DNA of 64,000 nt from the NCBI RefSeq assembly GCF_030818015.1, contig NZ_JAUSZX010000001.1:3348001-3412000 (forward strand). The letters are read 5' to 3'. The notes under the pieces were generated by a model that saw only the letters and a list, made by a program, of their open reading frames with translations, had not been told where the DNA came from and did not search any database. Below, piece after piece: positions 33,559 to 42,542 of the stretch. Within the stretch, counting starts at the first letter, position 1. The number at the start of each line of letters is the position of its first letter. The stretch comes from Arthrobacter globiformis. GTDB lineage: Bacteria > Actinomycetota > Actinomycetes > Actinomycetales > Micrococcaceae. The translations under genes and the position numbers were made by a program.

Positions 33559-33931
33559 GTTTTCCCTTGCCCTTGCCCGGGCCGCCGCTTTTGCCGCCCC
33601 CGCTGTCTCCGCCGGTGGCCTTCTCCACGGTGGCCCACAGGCCGAACCCGTGCATCGCGACCGCGTGCTGCTCCACCTGTTCCTTGCTGCCGTGGGCAAC
33701 GATGGACCGGCCCTTTCTGTGGACCTCGAGCATCAGCTTGTTGGCCTTTGTCTCCGAGTAGCCGAAGTAGCTCTGGAAGACGTAGGCGACGTAGCTCATC
33801 AGATTGACTGGGTCATTCCAGATAACAAGGTTCCAAGGGACGTCCGGGGCGGTCAGGGCGTCGGTGGACACCGCCGTTCCGGTCTGGATGCTCTCCTGGG
33901 TGTCAGGGCCGAGCGCAACGCTTAAGGTCAT
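33551..33931 (-). CDS. clpS: ATP-dependent Clp protease adaptor ClpS
   Basis: 126 aa. The core PWNLVIWNDPVNLMSYVAYVFQ, KANKLMLEVHRKGRSIVAHG and EQHAVAMHGFGLWATVEKA match ClpS, which delivers N-degron substrates to ClpAP or ClpCP. The C-terminal ~20 residues are a Gly/Lys-rich tail. TAGAAT lies 6 nt before ATG 33931, indicating a leaderless transcript, and no Shine-Dalgarno is present. Confidence 0.94.
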   Translation of the reverse strand: MTLSVALGPDTQESIQTGTAVSTDALTAPDVPWNLVIWNDPVNLMSYVAYVFQSYFGYSETKANKLMLEVHRKGRSIVAHGSKEQVEQHAVAMHGFGLWATVEKATGGDSGGGKSGGPGKGKGKRG

Positions 33932-33937
33932 CTGTCC

Positions 33938-33943
33938 ATTCTA
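33938..33943 (-). promoter_or_regulatory. -10 element of clpS (leaderless pattern)
   Basis: TAGAAT on the minus strand, 6 nt before ATG 33931. It is a close match to the -10 consensus. Confidence 0.6.
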
Positions 33944-34014
33944 TGGCGATGCTGGGCCCACACCGGCGAGGGCCCAGCGGCGAAGCGAAGCGAGACGTGG
34001 GAGCCGGTGGGGAC

Positions 34015-34020
34015 TAGAGT
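34015..34020 (+). promoter_or_regulatory. -10 element of pncB (leaderless pattern)
   Basis: TAGAGT, 7 nt before GTG 34028. It decides the start against an in-frame GTG at 34007, which lies upstream of the hexamer. Confidence 0.6.
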
Positions 34021-34027
34021 GATTTTT

Positions 34028-35356
34028 GTGAGTAACTCCGCCAGCTGGGAGCAGCCCCGCACGTCCCTGTTCACCGACCATTACGAGCTGACCATGCTGC
34101 AGGGGGCCCTCCATTCCGGCGCCGCGCACCGCAAGGCCGTGTTCGAGGCGTTCGCGCGCCGGCTCCCGGACGGCCGCCGCTACGGGATTGTGGGCGGTAC
34201 GGGCAGGCTACTCGAAGGCATCATGGCGTTCCGGTTCGGCGAGGCGGAGCTCGAATTCCTGGCGCGCACCGGCGTGGTTAACAAGCAGACGCTCGACTAC
34301 CTGGCCGATTTCCGGTTCACCGGCGACATCTGGGGTTATGCCGAGGGCGAGGCGTACTTCCCCAACTCCCCCATCCTGATCGTCGAATCGACGTTTGCCG
34401 AGGCATGCATCCTGGAGACGTACGTCCTGTCCGTCCTCAACCACGACAGCGCCATCGCTTCGGCGGCGTCGCGCATGGTGATGGCCGCCGGCCATCGGCC
34501 CTGCATTGAGATGGGGTCCCGGCGGACGCAGGAGGAATCAGCCACGGCTGCCGCCCGTGCCGCCGTCATCGCCGGGTTCGACAGCACCTCAAACCTTGAG
34601 GCCGGTCTGCGGTACGGCCTCAAGACGGTGGGCACCGCCGCCCACTCCTTCACGCTCCTCCATGACACCGAGCGGGACGCCTTTGAGGCGCAGGTCGCCT
34701 CCCTGGGGGCCGGCACCTCGCTGCTGGTGGACACGTACGACGTCGAAACCGCCGTCCGTACGGCCGTTGACATCGCCGGTGACAAGCTGGGCGCCGTGCG
34801 GCTGGACTCCGGCGACCTGGTTGAGCAGGCGCAGTGGGTTCGGCAGCTGCTGGATGACCTGGGCAACGAGCACACCCGCATCACGGTGACCTCGGACCTG
34901 GACGAATACGCGATTGCGGCGCTGCAGTCCGCCCCTGTTGACTCGTACGGTGTGGGCACCTCCCTCGTGACCGGCTCCGGCGCACCCACCGCGAGCATGG
35001 TCTACAAGCTGGTCAGCCGGACCAACGACGCCGGGGAGTTCGTCTCCGTAGCCAAGGCCGCCAAGAACAAGGTGAGCAAGGGCGGGCGGAAGTACGCCCT
35101 CCGCCGGCTCAACGACAACGGCACGGCCACTCAGGAGCTCATCGGTGTGGGCCACCGGCCGGCGGACGACGGCAACGACCGCACGCTACTGCAGCAGTTC
35201 GTCAAGAACGGCGAGCTCCTGCCGGGCTGGACCGGCCACGAAGGCGTCCTGCGTGCCCGGCAGCGTCACGCTGACTCCCTGGCCGAACTGCCGGCGGTGG
35301 TCCACCGCCTGCATCGCGGCGAGCCGGCAATCCCCACAATCTACGAAGAGAACTGA
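34028..35356 (+). CDS. pncB: Nicotinate phosphoribosyltransferase
   Basis: 442 aa. It converts nicotinate and PRPP to nicotinate mononucleotide in NAD salvage. Motifs include LFTDHYELTMLQGALHSG, EAFARRLPDGRRYGIVGG, EMGSRRTQEESATAAARA, KTVGTAAHSFTLLHD, LLVDTYDVETAVRTAV, VRLDSGDLVEQA and a YGVGTSLVTG loop. It is followed 9 nt later by pncA, so nicotinamide deamidation and ribosylation are coexpressed. Its divergent neighbour is clpS. Confidence 0.96.
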   Translation: MSNSASWEQPRTSLFTDHYELTMLQGALHSGAAHRKAVFEAFARRLPDGRRYGIVGGTGRLLEGIMAFRFGEAELEFLARTGVVNKQTLDYLADFRFTGDIWGYAEGEAYFPNSPILIVESTFAEACILETYVLSVLNHDSAIASAASRMVMAAGHRPCIEMGSRRTQEESATAAARAAVIAGFDSTSNLEAGLRYGLKTVGTAAHSFTLLHDTERDAFEAQVASLGAGTSLLVDTYDVETAVRTAVDIAGDKLGAVRLDSGDLVEQAQWVRQLLDDLGNEHTRITVTSDLDEYAIAALQSAPVDSYGVGTSLVTGSGAPTASMVYKLVSRTNDAGEFVSVAKAAKNKVSKGGRKYALRRLNDNGTATQELIGVGHRPADDGNDRTLLQQFVKNGELLPGWTGHEGVLRARQRHADSLAELPAVVHRLHRGEPAIPTIYEEN

Positions 35357-35365
35357 GGAGATCTG

Positions 35366-36001
35366 ATGGCACGTGCACTCATCATCGTCGACGTCCAGAA
35401 CGACTTCTGCGAGGGCGGCGCGCTTCCCGTGGAGGGCGGGGCCGCCGTGGCCGGGGCCATCAGCGAATACGTCGAGAACCACCACGGCCAGTTCGACCAC
35501 ATCGTGGCCACGCAGGACTGGCATATCGATCCGGGCGCCCATTTCTCGGAAGCCCCGGACTTCAAGGACACCTGGCCGACGCACTGCGTCGCCGGGACCC
35601 CGGGCGCCGAGCTTCATCCTGAGCTCGACACCGAACACATCCAGGCGTACTTCCACAAGGGCCTGTACACCGCAGCATACTCCGGGTTCGAGGGCCTGCT
35701 GGCACCGGATGAGGCCGTCCCCACCGGCGAACGGCAGCCAGGTTCCCTGCCCGGAGCGGCCGACCCCGACTACGCGCCGGAAGAAGACGCGATCGGCCTC
35801 GACGACTGGCTCCAGAGCCACGACGTGGAGGACGTCGTGGTGGTGGGCCTCGCCACCGACCACTGCGTCATGGCCACGTCACTGGATGCGGTCCAGGCCG
35901 GCTACTCGGTCACCGTGATCAAACGGCTGACGGCGGGCATCGCCGATAACCTCGACGACACCTACGCCGAAATGGAGCTGGGCGGCGTGGACCTCGAGTA
36001 G
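35366..36001 (+). CDS. pncA: Nicotinamidase (isochorismatase family)
   Basis: 211 aa. Deamidates nicotinamide to nicotinate for PncB. The catalytic triad is the Asp in LIIVDVQNDFCEGG, the Lys in AYFHKGLYTAAYSGF and the Cys in GLATDHCVMATSLDA; metal ligands lie in ATQDWHIDPGAHF. GAGGAG sits 5 nt before the ATG, overlapping the end of pncB. It ends 12 nt from the convergent helicase gene, with no clear terminator between. Confidence 0.95.
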   Translation: MARALIIVDVQNDFCEGGALPVEGGAAVAGAISEYVENHHGQFDHIVATQDWHIDPGAHFSEAPDFKDTWPTHCVAGTPGAELHPELDTEHIQAYFHKGLYTAAYSGFEGLLAPDEAVPTGERQPGSLPGAADPDYAPEEDAIGLDDWLQSHDVEDVVVVGLATDHCVMATSLDAVQAGYSVTVIKRLTAGIADNLDDTYAEMELGGVDLE

Positions 36002-36013
36002 GTTCCCACCCTG

Positions 36014-37792
36014 CTATTTCCTGCCGATGAACCAGTCCTGGAGCTTTTTCAGCCTGGACTGAAGCTGCTCCTCGTTCGCCTGTGCCACGGGAGGCCCGCC
36101 GCAGACGGTCCGGAGCTTCGTGTGCACCACGCCGTGCGGGGTGCCCGTCCGCGCAGACCAGGCCGCCACGTTCTTCGCCAGCTCGTTCCGCAGGTCCATC
36201 AGCATCCGGTGGTCCGGTACTGCGGGGGCGGCGGGCGCAGCTGCGGGGCTCTGGCGTTTCTTCCGGCCCTGCTGCTCGTGCTGGCGCTGGCGCAGCAGCA
36301 TGCCCACCTGCTCGGCGTCCAGCAGGCCCGGGATGCCGAGGAAGTCGAGTTCGTCCTCGGAGCCGATGTCGCCTCCGGTGCCGAACTCGCCGCCGTCGAA
36401 CAGCACGCGGTCGAAGGACGCCTGCGAGTCCAGCGCCTCGAACTTGCCCTTGGTCAGGCTGTCCGAGGCTTTCTCCTCGCGGTTCGCCTCGTCCATCAGC
36501 GACTCTTCGAGGTCCATCAGGCCGTCCGCGTCATCGTTCTGTGGCCGGTCCAGGGCATGGTCACGTTCGGCTTCCATGCTGTTGGCCAGCGCCATCAGCT
36601 GGGGAACGGACGGGAGGAAGACAGAGGCCGTCTCGCCCCGCTTCCGGGACCGCACAAAGCGCCCCACTGCCTGGGCGAAGAACAAGGGGGTGGACGTGGA
36701 GGTCGCGTAGACGCCCACCGAAAGGCGCGGCACGTCCACGCCTTCGGACACCATGCGCACGGCTACCATCCAGCGCTTGTCGCCCGCGCTGAACTCCTCG
36801 ATCTTGTTGGAGGCCTTGGCATCATCGGACAGAATCACCGTCGGCGACTCGCCCGTGATCTTCTTGAGCTGGCCGGCGTACGCCCGGGCGTCCTCGTGGT
36901 CGGTGGCGATCACCAGGCCGCCGGCGTCGGGAACGGACCGCCGGACCTCGCTGAGCCGCTTGTCCGCTCCTGCCAAAACGGCGGGGATCCATTCCCCGGC
37001 CGGGTTCAGGGCGGTCCGCCAGGCCTGTGACGTGATGTCCTTGGTGACCGCCGCCTCGCCGAGGGAAGCGGCCATCTCGTCGCCAGCGCTGGTGCGCCAG
37101 CGCATTTGCCCCGAATACGCCATGAAGATGACCGGACGCACCACGTGGTCACGCAGCGCGTTGCCGTAACCGTAGGTGTAGTCCGACTTCGAGCGGCGAA
37201 TGCCCTCGCGGTCCTCGGTGTACTCCACAAACGGAATCGGCGAGGTGTCCGACCGGAACGGCGTACCGGTCAGGGACAGCCGCCGGGCCGCGGGGTCGAA
37301 GGCCTCGCGGAGACCGTCGCCCCAGGACAGGGCCTCGCCGCCGTGGTGGATTTCGTCCAGAATCACCAGGGTGCGGGCGGCCTCGGTCTTGGCCCGGTGC
37401 AGCATGGGCTTGCTGGCCACCTGCGCGTAGGTCACGGCGACGCCGATGAACCCGCGGCCGTGCTGGCCGTCCGAATTCTTGAAGTTCGGGTCAATGGCGA
37501 TGCCGACGCGTGCGGCAGCGTCAGCCCACTGCCGCTTCAGGTGGTCTGTGGGCGCGACGATGGTGACACGGTTCACCGTGCCGGCCTCGATCAGCATGGA
37601 GGCCACCCGGAGGGCAAACGTGGTCTTGCCGGCGCCGGGGGTGGCTACGGCCATGAAATCGCGCGGAGCCTTGCTGAAGTAAAGATCCAGGGCTTCCTGC
37701 TGCCAGGCACGGAGCTTCGGGGCGGTTCCCCAGGCTGCACGTTCCGGATAAGCCGGGGGCAGGGTGGGTCCGCCGAAGAGTGTCTCCGTCAC
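36014..37792 (-). CDS. DEAD/DEAH-box (SF2) helicase
   Basis: 592 aa. Motif I is VATPGAGKTTFAL, motif II LVILDEIHHGG, motif III SLTGTPFRS, and the second RecA domain includes VRMVSEGVDVPRLSVGVYA and the arginine-finger motif QAVGRFVRSRKRGE. It resembles XPB/type I restriction-like translocases but has no nuclease domain. The C-terminal third is acidic and ends in a conserved segment (VAAWSARTGTPHGVVHTKLR). GTG 37792 shares a base with the DUF3039 stop. Confidence 0.9.
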   Translation of the reverse strand: MTETLFGGPTLPPAYPERAAWGTAPKLRAWQQEALDLYFSKAPRDFMAVATPGAGKTTFALRVASMLIEAGTVNRVTIVAPTDHLKRQWADAAARVGIAIDPNFKNSDGQHGRGFIGVAVTYAQVASKPMLHRAKTEAARTLVILDEIHHGGEALSWGDGLREAFDPAARRLSLTGTPFRSDTSPIPFVEYTEDREGIRRSKSDYTYGYGNALRDHVVRPVIFMAYSGQMRWRTSAGDEMAASLGEAAVTKDITSQAWRTALNPAGEWIPAVLAGADKRLSEVRRSVPDAGGLVIATDHEDARAYAGQLKKITGESPTVILSDDAKASNKIEEFSAGDKRWMVAVRMVSEGVDVPRLSVGVYATSTSTPLFFAQAVGRFVRSRKRGETASVFLPSVPQLMALANSMEAERDHALDRPQNDDADGLMDLEESLMDEANREEKASDSLTKGKFEALDSQASFDRVLFDGGEFGTGGDIGSEDELDFLGIPGLLDAEQVGMLLRQRQHEQQGRKKRQSPAAAPAAPAVPDHRMLMDLRNELAKNVAAWSARTGTPHGVVHTKLRTVCGGPPVAQANEEQLQSRLKKLQDWFIGRK

Positions 37793-38124
37793 TATTTGTT
37801 GTTGCCTGAGTCTCCGCCGGACCCGCTGCCGCCGTCGTTGCCCGGGCGGAGGCCGTCATAGACCTCTTTGCACATCGGGCAGACCGGGAACTTCTGCGGA
37901 TCCCGTCCGGGCGTCCAGACCTTGCCGCACAGCGCGATGACCGGTTCGCCGGTCATCGCGGACTCCATGATCTTTTCCTTGCGCACGTAGTGTGCAAAGC
38001 GCTCACGGTCGCCGGGCTCCACTTCCTGGCGCAGTTCCTCGCGCTCAATCGTTGCGGTGGACGATCCGGCGCCGGAAAGCTCACGCATGGGGTCGTTGTC
38101 GAGAGGATCCGTCATGCTACTCAT
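37792..38124 (-). CDS. DUF3039 domain-containing protein
   Basis: 110 aa. The centre reads ERFAHYVRKEKIMESAMTGEPVIALCGKVW, then FPVCPMCKEVYDGL: three cysteines (ALCG, VCPMC) that may bind zinc. The C-terminus is Gly/Ser-rich. Function unknown; the gene is translationally coupled to the helicase, suggesting a partner role. ATG 38124 is chosen because TAAGAT lies 7 nt upstream; an in-frame ATG at 38133 lies within that promoter element. Confidence 0.85.
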   Translation of the reverse strand: MSSMTDPLDNDPMRELSGAGSSTATIEREELRQEVEPGDRERFAHYVRKEKIMESAMTGEPVIALCGKVWTPGRDPQKFPVCPMCKEVYDGLRPGNDGGSGSGGDSGNNK

Positions 38125-38131
38125 GGCAACC

Positions 38132-38137
38132 ATCTTA
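38132..38137 (-). promoter_or_regulatory. -10 element of DUF3039-helicase operon (leaderless pattern)
   Basis: TAAGAT on the minus strand, 7 nt before ATG 38124. Confidence 0.55.
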
Positions 38138-38184
38138 GCCGTTCCGCCGGCGCGGCCGCGGGAGGACCCGGGCGAAGGTTCCGG

Positions 38185-38967
38185 TCAGAGGCCCTGCCAC
38201 GCGGGTTTGTGGTCGTAGGTGTGCCGGTAGTAGTCGGCGAGCTTCAGTGACGACGCGGCGGCCTCGTCCAACACGATGGAGGCGTGCGGGTGCAGCTGCA
38301 GGACTGAGGCAGGGCAGATCGCGGCGAGGGGTCCCTCGACCAGGTCGTGCACGGCCTGCGCCTTTTGGGCTCCCGTGGCCAGCAGGATGGCGTGCCGCGA
38401 CTCGAGGATGGTGGCCAGGCCTTGGGTCACCACGTGGTGTGGAACCTCCTCAAGGCTGCGGAAGAAGCGGGCGTTGTCGCGCCGTGTCTGCTCGATGAGC
38501 GACTTGATCCGGGTGCGGGAGGCCAGGGACGACCCCGGCTCGTTGAAGCCGATGTGTCCGTCGGTGCCAAGGCCCAGAATCTGCAGATCGATGCCGCCGC
38601 GCTCCCTGATCCGGTCCTCGTAGGCGCGGCAGGCCGCCGGGATGTCCGGTGCGCTTCCGTCCGGTCCCAGGATGTTGTCCGGGTCGATGTTGACCCGGTT
38701 CGCAAAGTCGCGGCGGATCACCTCCCGGTAGGACTCGGGGTGTCCGGGTTCCAGCCCGACGTACTCATCCAGGGTGAATCCGTAGGCACGACTGAAGTCC
38801 AGGCCGGCCTGCTCGTGGCGCCGGGCGAGTTCGTCGTAGACCGGCAGCGGCGATGATCCCGTGGCCAGCCCCAGCACGGCGTCGGGCTTGCCGCGCAGCA
38901 GGCTTTCCACTGCGTCTGCCACGAGGGAGGCAACCTGCCTGCCGCCCGGAAGTATGACGACCTCCAT
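38185..38967 (-). CDS. nagB: Glucosamine-6-phosphate deaminase
   Basis: 260 aa. It converts glucosamine-6-phosphate to fructose-6-phosphate and ammonia. Segments AVLGLATGSSPLPVYDEL, FTLDEYVGLEPGHPESYREVI, ILGLGTDGHIGFNEPGSSL and TQGLATILESRHAILLATG match the family, with the catalytic Asp/His in the LDEYVGL and GTDGHIGFNEPG loops. GAAAGG lies just upstream of ATG 38967. No nagA or transporter is adjacent. Confidence 0.95.
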   Translation of the reverse strand: MEVVILPGGRQVASLVADAVESLLRGKPDAVLGLATGSSPLPVYDELARRHEQAGLDFSRAYGFTLDEYVGLEPGHPESYREVIRRDFANRVNIDPDNILGPDGSAPDIPAACRAYEDRIRERGGIDLQILGLGTDGHIGFNEPGSSLASRTRIKSLIEQTRRDNARFFRSLEEVPHHVVTQGLATILESRHAILLATGAQKAQAVHDLVEGPLAAICPASVLQLHPHASIVLDEAAASSLKLADYYRHTYDHKPAWQGL

Positions 38968-39048
38968 TTTCGGCCTTTCTCTCAGCTGTCCTGCTAGTCA
39001 ACCACGGCGGGTCGCCGCCCGGCAGATGAATTCTGGGGTTGGGTGTTT

Positions 39049-40619
39049 TCAGCGGTTGAGGGTGACCTGGGCCAGGAGCTCCGGGCCGCGGGCATCGAGC
39101 CAGCGCCCGCCCACCCGGACCCCCACAATGAACAGTGCCGTGCCAAGGACCGGCCCCAGTGCCAGGTTGATCCAGCCAAACAGCGGGTCTCCGGTGAGCA
39201 CCTGCGCGAGGACCAGGCCGGCCTCCGGGAGGACCAGCACCAGAAGGACACCCATCCCGCAAAACTGGACGGCGAGCGTCTGCCCCACATTGCCCGGGGG
39301 CTTCTTGAACGGGCTGTCGCCGGGAAGTGGCACGGCAATCGTGTAGCGCGCGGACACCACGGAGGACAGGCCCAGCCCGGTCAGCAGCACTCCCACGGAC
39401 ATCCCCAGGATGGCGGGCCACCACGCCCAGTCCCCGTGATGAAGAACGGCACGATGGCGAGGATCAGCACCGTGGGCAACGCGAAGGCAAGGCAGGCCAG
39501 GGCACGCCCCAGCCGGTCATGGATTCCCCGCACACCGGCCGCAACGTGCAGGGCGAATGCGGTGTTGTCGTAGGACACATCCCCCGAAATGGACCACGCC
39601 AGGAGGAACGCCGTGAGCGGCCCGGTGATCGTCAGAACGCCATAGTCGTTGGTCTGGCTGCCTTGGAAAGCCAGTACAACCGGCAGAAGCGGAATGACCA
39701 CCAGCGAACCTGAATACCGGGGATCACGGAACCAGTAGGTCAGGGCCCGCGCCGTGACGGCACCGGCCGGCGTCGCGGGCAGAAGGGAGAACAGCCCCAG
39801 CCGGCCGCCCTTCCGGCGGCTGCTTCCGCTGTACGGCGGCGTGACCAGCGCACGTTCCAGCAGCAGCTTCCAGCACCAGGAAAGCCCCGCCAGCGTGGCC
39901 GCGGCAACGAGCAGCTTGAGTCCCGCCGGGCCGGGCTGCCCGGCTTCGAGATCGCCGCCCAGCGACCAGGCGGCCCCCAGCGGCGTCCAGGAAATCTTGC
40001 CGGCCAAGTCGGACAGGAAGGCTCCGGAACCAGCCATGCCCTGGAAAATGCCGGCGGTGATTGGACCCAGGAGAACGAGGGGAACCATGAAGGCGATGCC
40101 GCTGACGTCCTTGAACCGCCGTGAGGCCGCCAGGCTCGCAGTAGCCGTAGTGACGACCCGGCAGAACACCACGCAGGTCAGCACGCCCAGGACGGCGCCC
40201 ACCAGCGCGCCCGCAGCTGGCAGCACGCCGCGGGACCAGGTGACCACGGTGCCCAGGGCGACGAGCGAGGTGGCCATCCCCGGGAGCCCGATGAGGCCGC
40301 CGAGCGCGAGTCCGGCCAGAAGCTGCGGCATGGGCACGGCCGACGTCGTGAACCGGGCAGGGTCCAGCGTCATGTCCACGGCCGAGGCAATGACCGGCAC
40401 AATCCCCCAGCCCAGCAGGGCCGCCGAGCCGCCAAGCACCACGACGGTCTGGGCAAGGCCCGGGTCCTCCTGGCGGAGCAGGACCAGCAGCACCACGCAC
40501 ATGGCGACGATGAACAGCGCATACAGTCCGCCGAACGCCAGCCCCACCAGCTGCCAGGGGCTCCGCCGCAGGCCGTTCCGGAGCAGCGTGAGCTTCAGCC
40601 TCAGGAGGTGCGCAACCAT
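39049..40619 (-). pseudogene. ABC transporter permease, frameshifted
   Basis: A ~523-codon polytopic membrane protein read in two frames. The 5' part (from ATG 40619) runs through many hydrophobic helices to PFFITG, then leaves frame at a run of four G on the coding strand (C at 39432-39435) and stops. The second frame resumes exactly there with DWAWWPAILGMSVGVLL and continues to the natural end at 39049. Restoring one G would repair the gene. It overlaps the ATPase gene by 19 nt, so it encodes the membrane half of that exporter. A real mutation and a sequencing error cannot be told apart here. Confidence 0.8.
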
Positions 40620-41365
40620 TCGAGCCCCTCCCTCTGGCTCCTGCCGCCCACGAGCTGCACGAACCGTTCCTCCAGGGTGGCGCCGGCACGCACCTGGTCG
40701 ACCGTTCCGGCGGCCAGGATCCGGCCGCCGGCAATAACGGCCACGTGATCGCACATCCGCTGCACGAGGTCCATCACGTGGCTGGACACGATCACGGTGC
40801 CGCCCGTGGCCACATACCTGTCCAGGATGTCCCTGATGTTGGCGGCGGAGACGGGATCCACGGATTCGAAGGGCTCATCCAGCACGAGGACCTTCGGAGC
40901 ATGGATCAGTGCGGATGCCAACGCGATCTTCTTGGTCATGCCGGCGGAATAATCCACCACCAGGGTGCCCGCGTCCTGGCTGAGGTCCAAAGCTGCGAGC
41001 AACTCCCCCACCCGGGCCGCCACCACGTTCCGGTCCATGCCCCGGAGCAGCCCGGCGTAGGTGACCAGCTGCTCACCGCTGAGCCGGTCAAAGAGTCGCA
41101 CCCCGTCAGGCAGAATGCCCATCAGTTTCTTGGCTTCCAGCGGCTGCGCCCAGACGTCCACCCCGTGGACCACCGCCGTTCCAAAGTCCGGGCGGAGAAG
41201 GCCCGTGGCCATGGACAGGGTGGTGGTCTTGCCGGCACCGTTGGGCCCGACGATGCCGAAGAACGAACCGGCGGGAACGTCGAGGCTGATGCCGTCCACC
41301 GCGATCTTGGTGCCGAAGCGCTTGGCAAGCCCCCTGATCGAAAGGGCTGTTAAGGGAGTGCTCAT
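40601..41365 (-). CDS. ABC transporter ATP-binding protein
   Basis: 254 aa. Walker A GIVGPNGAGKTTTLSMATG, a Q-loop region near LMGILPDGVRLFD, the signature DYSAGMTKKIALASAL, Walker B KVLVLDEPFESVD and an H-loop in VIVSSHVMD. It powers the overlapping permease, probably for export of an unknown substrate. TAGGGT lies 6 nt before the ATG, so the transcript may be leaderless. Confidence 0.93.
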   Translation of the reverse strand: MSTPLTALSIRGLAKRFGTKIAVDGISLDVPAGSFFGIVGPNGAGKTTTLSMATGLLRPDFGTAVVHGVDVWAQPLEAKKLMGILPDGVRLFDRLSGEQLVTYAGLLRGMDRNVVAARVGELLAALDLSQDAGTLVVDYSAGMTKKIALASALIHAPKVLVLDEPFESVDPVSAANIRDILDRYVATGGTVIVSSHVMDLVQRMCDHVAVIAGGRILAAGTVDQVRAGATLEERFVQLVGGRSQREGLEWLRTS

Positions 41366-41371
41366 GCCCTT

Positions 41372-41377
41372 ACCCTA
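41372..41377 (-). promoter_or_regulatory. -10 element of ABC exporter operon (leaderless pattern)
   Basis: TAGGGT on the minus strand, 6 nt before ATG 41365. Confidence 0.5.
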
Positions 41378-41438
41378 GCCGCGGCCTGTCACCGGGGGGA
41401 TCCTCCGGAAGGAGTAGAAAACACAGAAGGCCCGGCCG

Positions 41439-42542
41439 TCAAAAAGTACGGCGCGGCACGGCCCGTTCATACTGCGGCGCCCAGCGCAGGTCGTGGCCAA
41501 GTTCAAAGGCGGCCCGGAGCCACCAATGCGGATCCCGCAGTGCTGCCCGGGCGATAAAGACGCCGTCGGCCTGCCCGGTGGCCACCACATGCTCCGCCTG
41601 GTCCGGGGACGTCAGCAGCCCCACGGTACCGGTGGCGACTCCTGTTTCGCGGCGGATCCGGGCTGCGAAATCTGTCTGGTAGCCCGGTCCGGGCTGGATC
41701 TGCTGGTGCGCCACGGCCCCGCCGCTGGACACATCCACAAGATCGACGCCGCGCTCGGCGGCCTGCGCGGCCAGGCTGACCGAGTTCTCGACGCTGATTC
41801 CGCCCTCTGCCCAGTCGGTTGCCGAAATCCGAAGCAGCAGCGGCATGGACTCCGGGATGACGTTGCGGACAGCATCGATGACGGCCAAGGTCAGCCGGTT
41901 CCGCCCCTCCGCATTGCCGCCCCAGGAGTCGGTGCGGTCGTTGATCAGGGGGCTCTGAAACTCGTGAAGGAGATATCCGTGGGCACCGTGCAGTTCGATG
42001 GTGTCGAAACCGATGTCCACGGCACGGGACGCTGCGGCGGCAAAATCGGCGATGACGCCTTGGATGTCATCCTCCGTCATGGCGGCGGGCGGCGCGTAGC
42101 CGTCGAAGGCCTGGGCGCCCGGACCCACCGTCTCCCAGCCGCCGTCGGACGCCGGAACCGATCCGCTCTGGCCGGAAAACGGCCAGTACGTGGACGCTTT
42201 GCGTCCTGCATGGGCGAGCTGGGCACCGATCTTGGTGTCGGCGACACCGTGGCGGTGCACGAAGCGGACGATCCGCTCCCAGCCCAGCGCCTGCTCGTCG
42301 TTGTACAGCCCCGCGTCGCGTGGACTGATGCGCCCCTCTGCATTCACTGCCGCAGCCTCGGTCAGGATGAGGGCCGCTCCCCCCGCGGCGAATGATCCCA
42401 GGTGCATGAGGTGCCAGTCGTTGGGCACGCCAGGGGCCTCGTCGGGTTCACAGCTGTACTGGCACATCGGCGAAACCCAGCCGCGGTGCTGCAGTTCCAG
42501 GGACCGCAGCGTCAGGGGCCGGAACAGCGCGGGCACTGCCAC
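41439..42542 (-). CDS. Old Yellow Enzyme family NADH:flavin oxidoreductase (YqjM-like)
   Basis: 367 aa FMN-binding TIM barrel that reduces activated C=C bonds with NAD(P)H. VSPMCQYSCEPD contains the flavin-tuning Cys of the YqjM class; HLGSFAAGGAALILTEAAAV, QLAHAGRKAS, ELHGAHGYLLHEFQSPLIN and GGNAEGRNRL are conserved. The GTG start shares one base with the stop of the upstream thioredoxin/TPR gene, so both are probably one transcript. The physiological substrate is unknown. Confidence 0.92.
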   Translation of the reverse strand: MAVPALFRPLTLRSLELQHRGWVSPMCQYSCEPDEAPGVPNDWHLMHLGSFAAGGAALILTEAAAVNAEGRISPRDAGLYNDEQALGWERIVRFVHRHGVADTKIGAQLAHAGRKASTYWPFSGQSGSVPASDGGWETVGPGAQAFDGYAPPAAMTEDDIQGVIADFAAAASRAVDIGFDTIELHGAHGYLLHEFQSPLINDRTDSWGGNAEGRNRLTLAVIDAVRNVIPESMPLLLRISATDWAEGGISVENSVSLAAQAAERGVDLVDVSSGGAVAHQQIQPGPGYQTDFAARIRRETGVATGTVGLLTSPDQAEHVVATGQADGVFIARAALRDPHWWLRAAFELGHDLRWAPQYERAVPRRTF

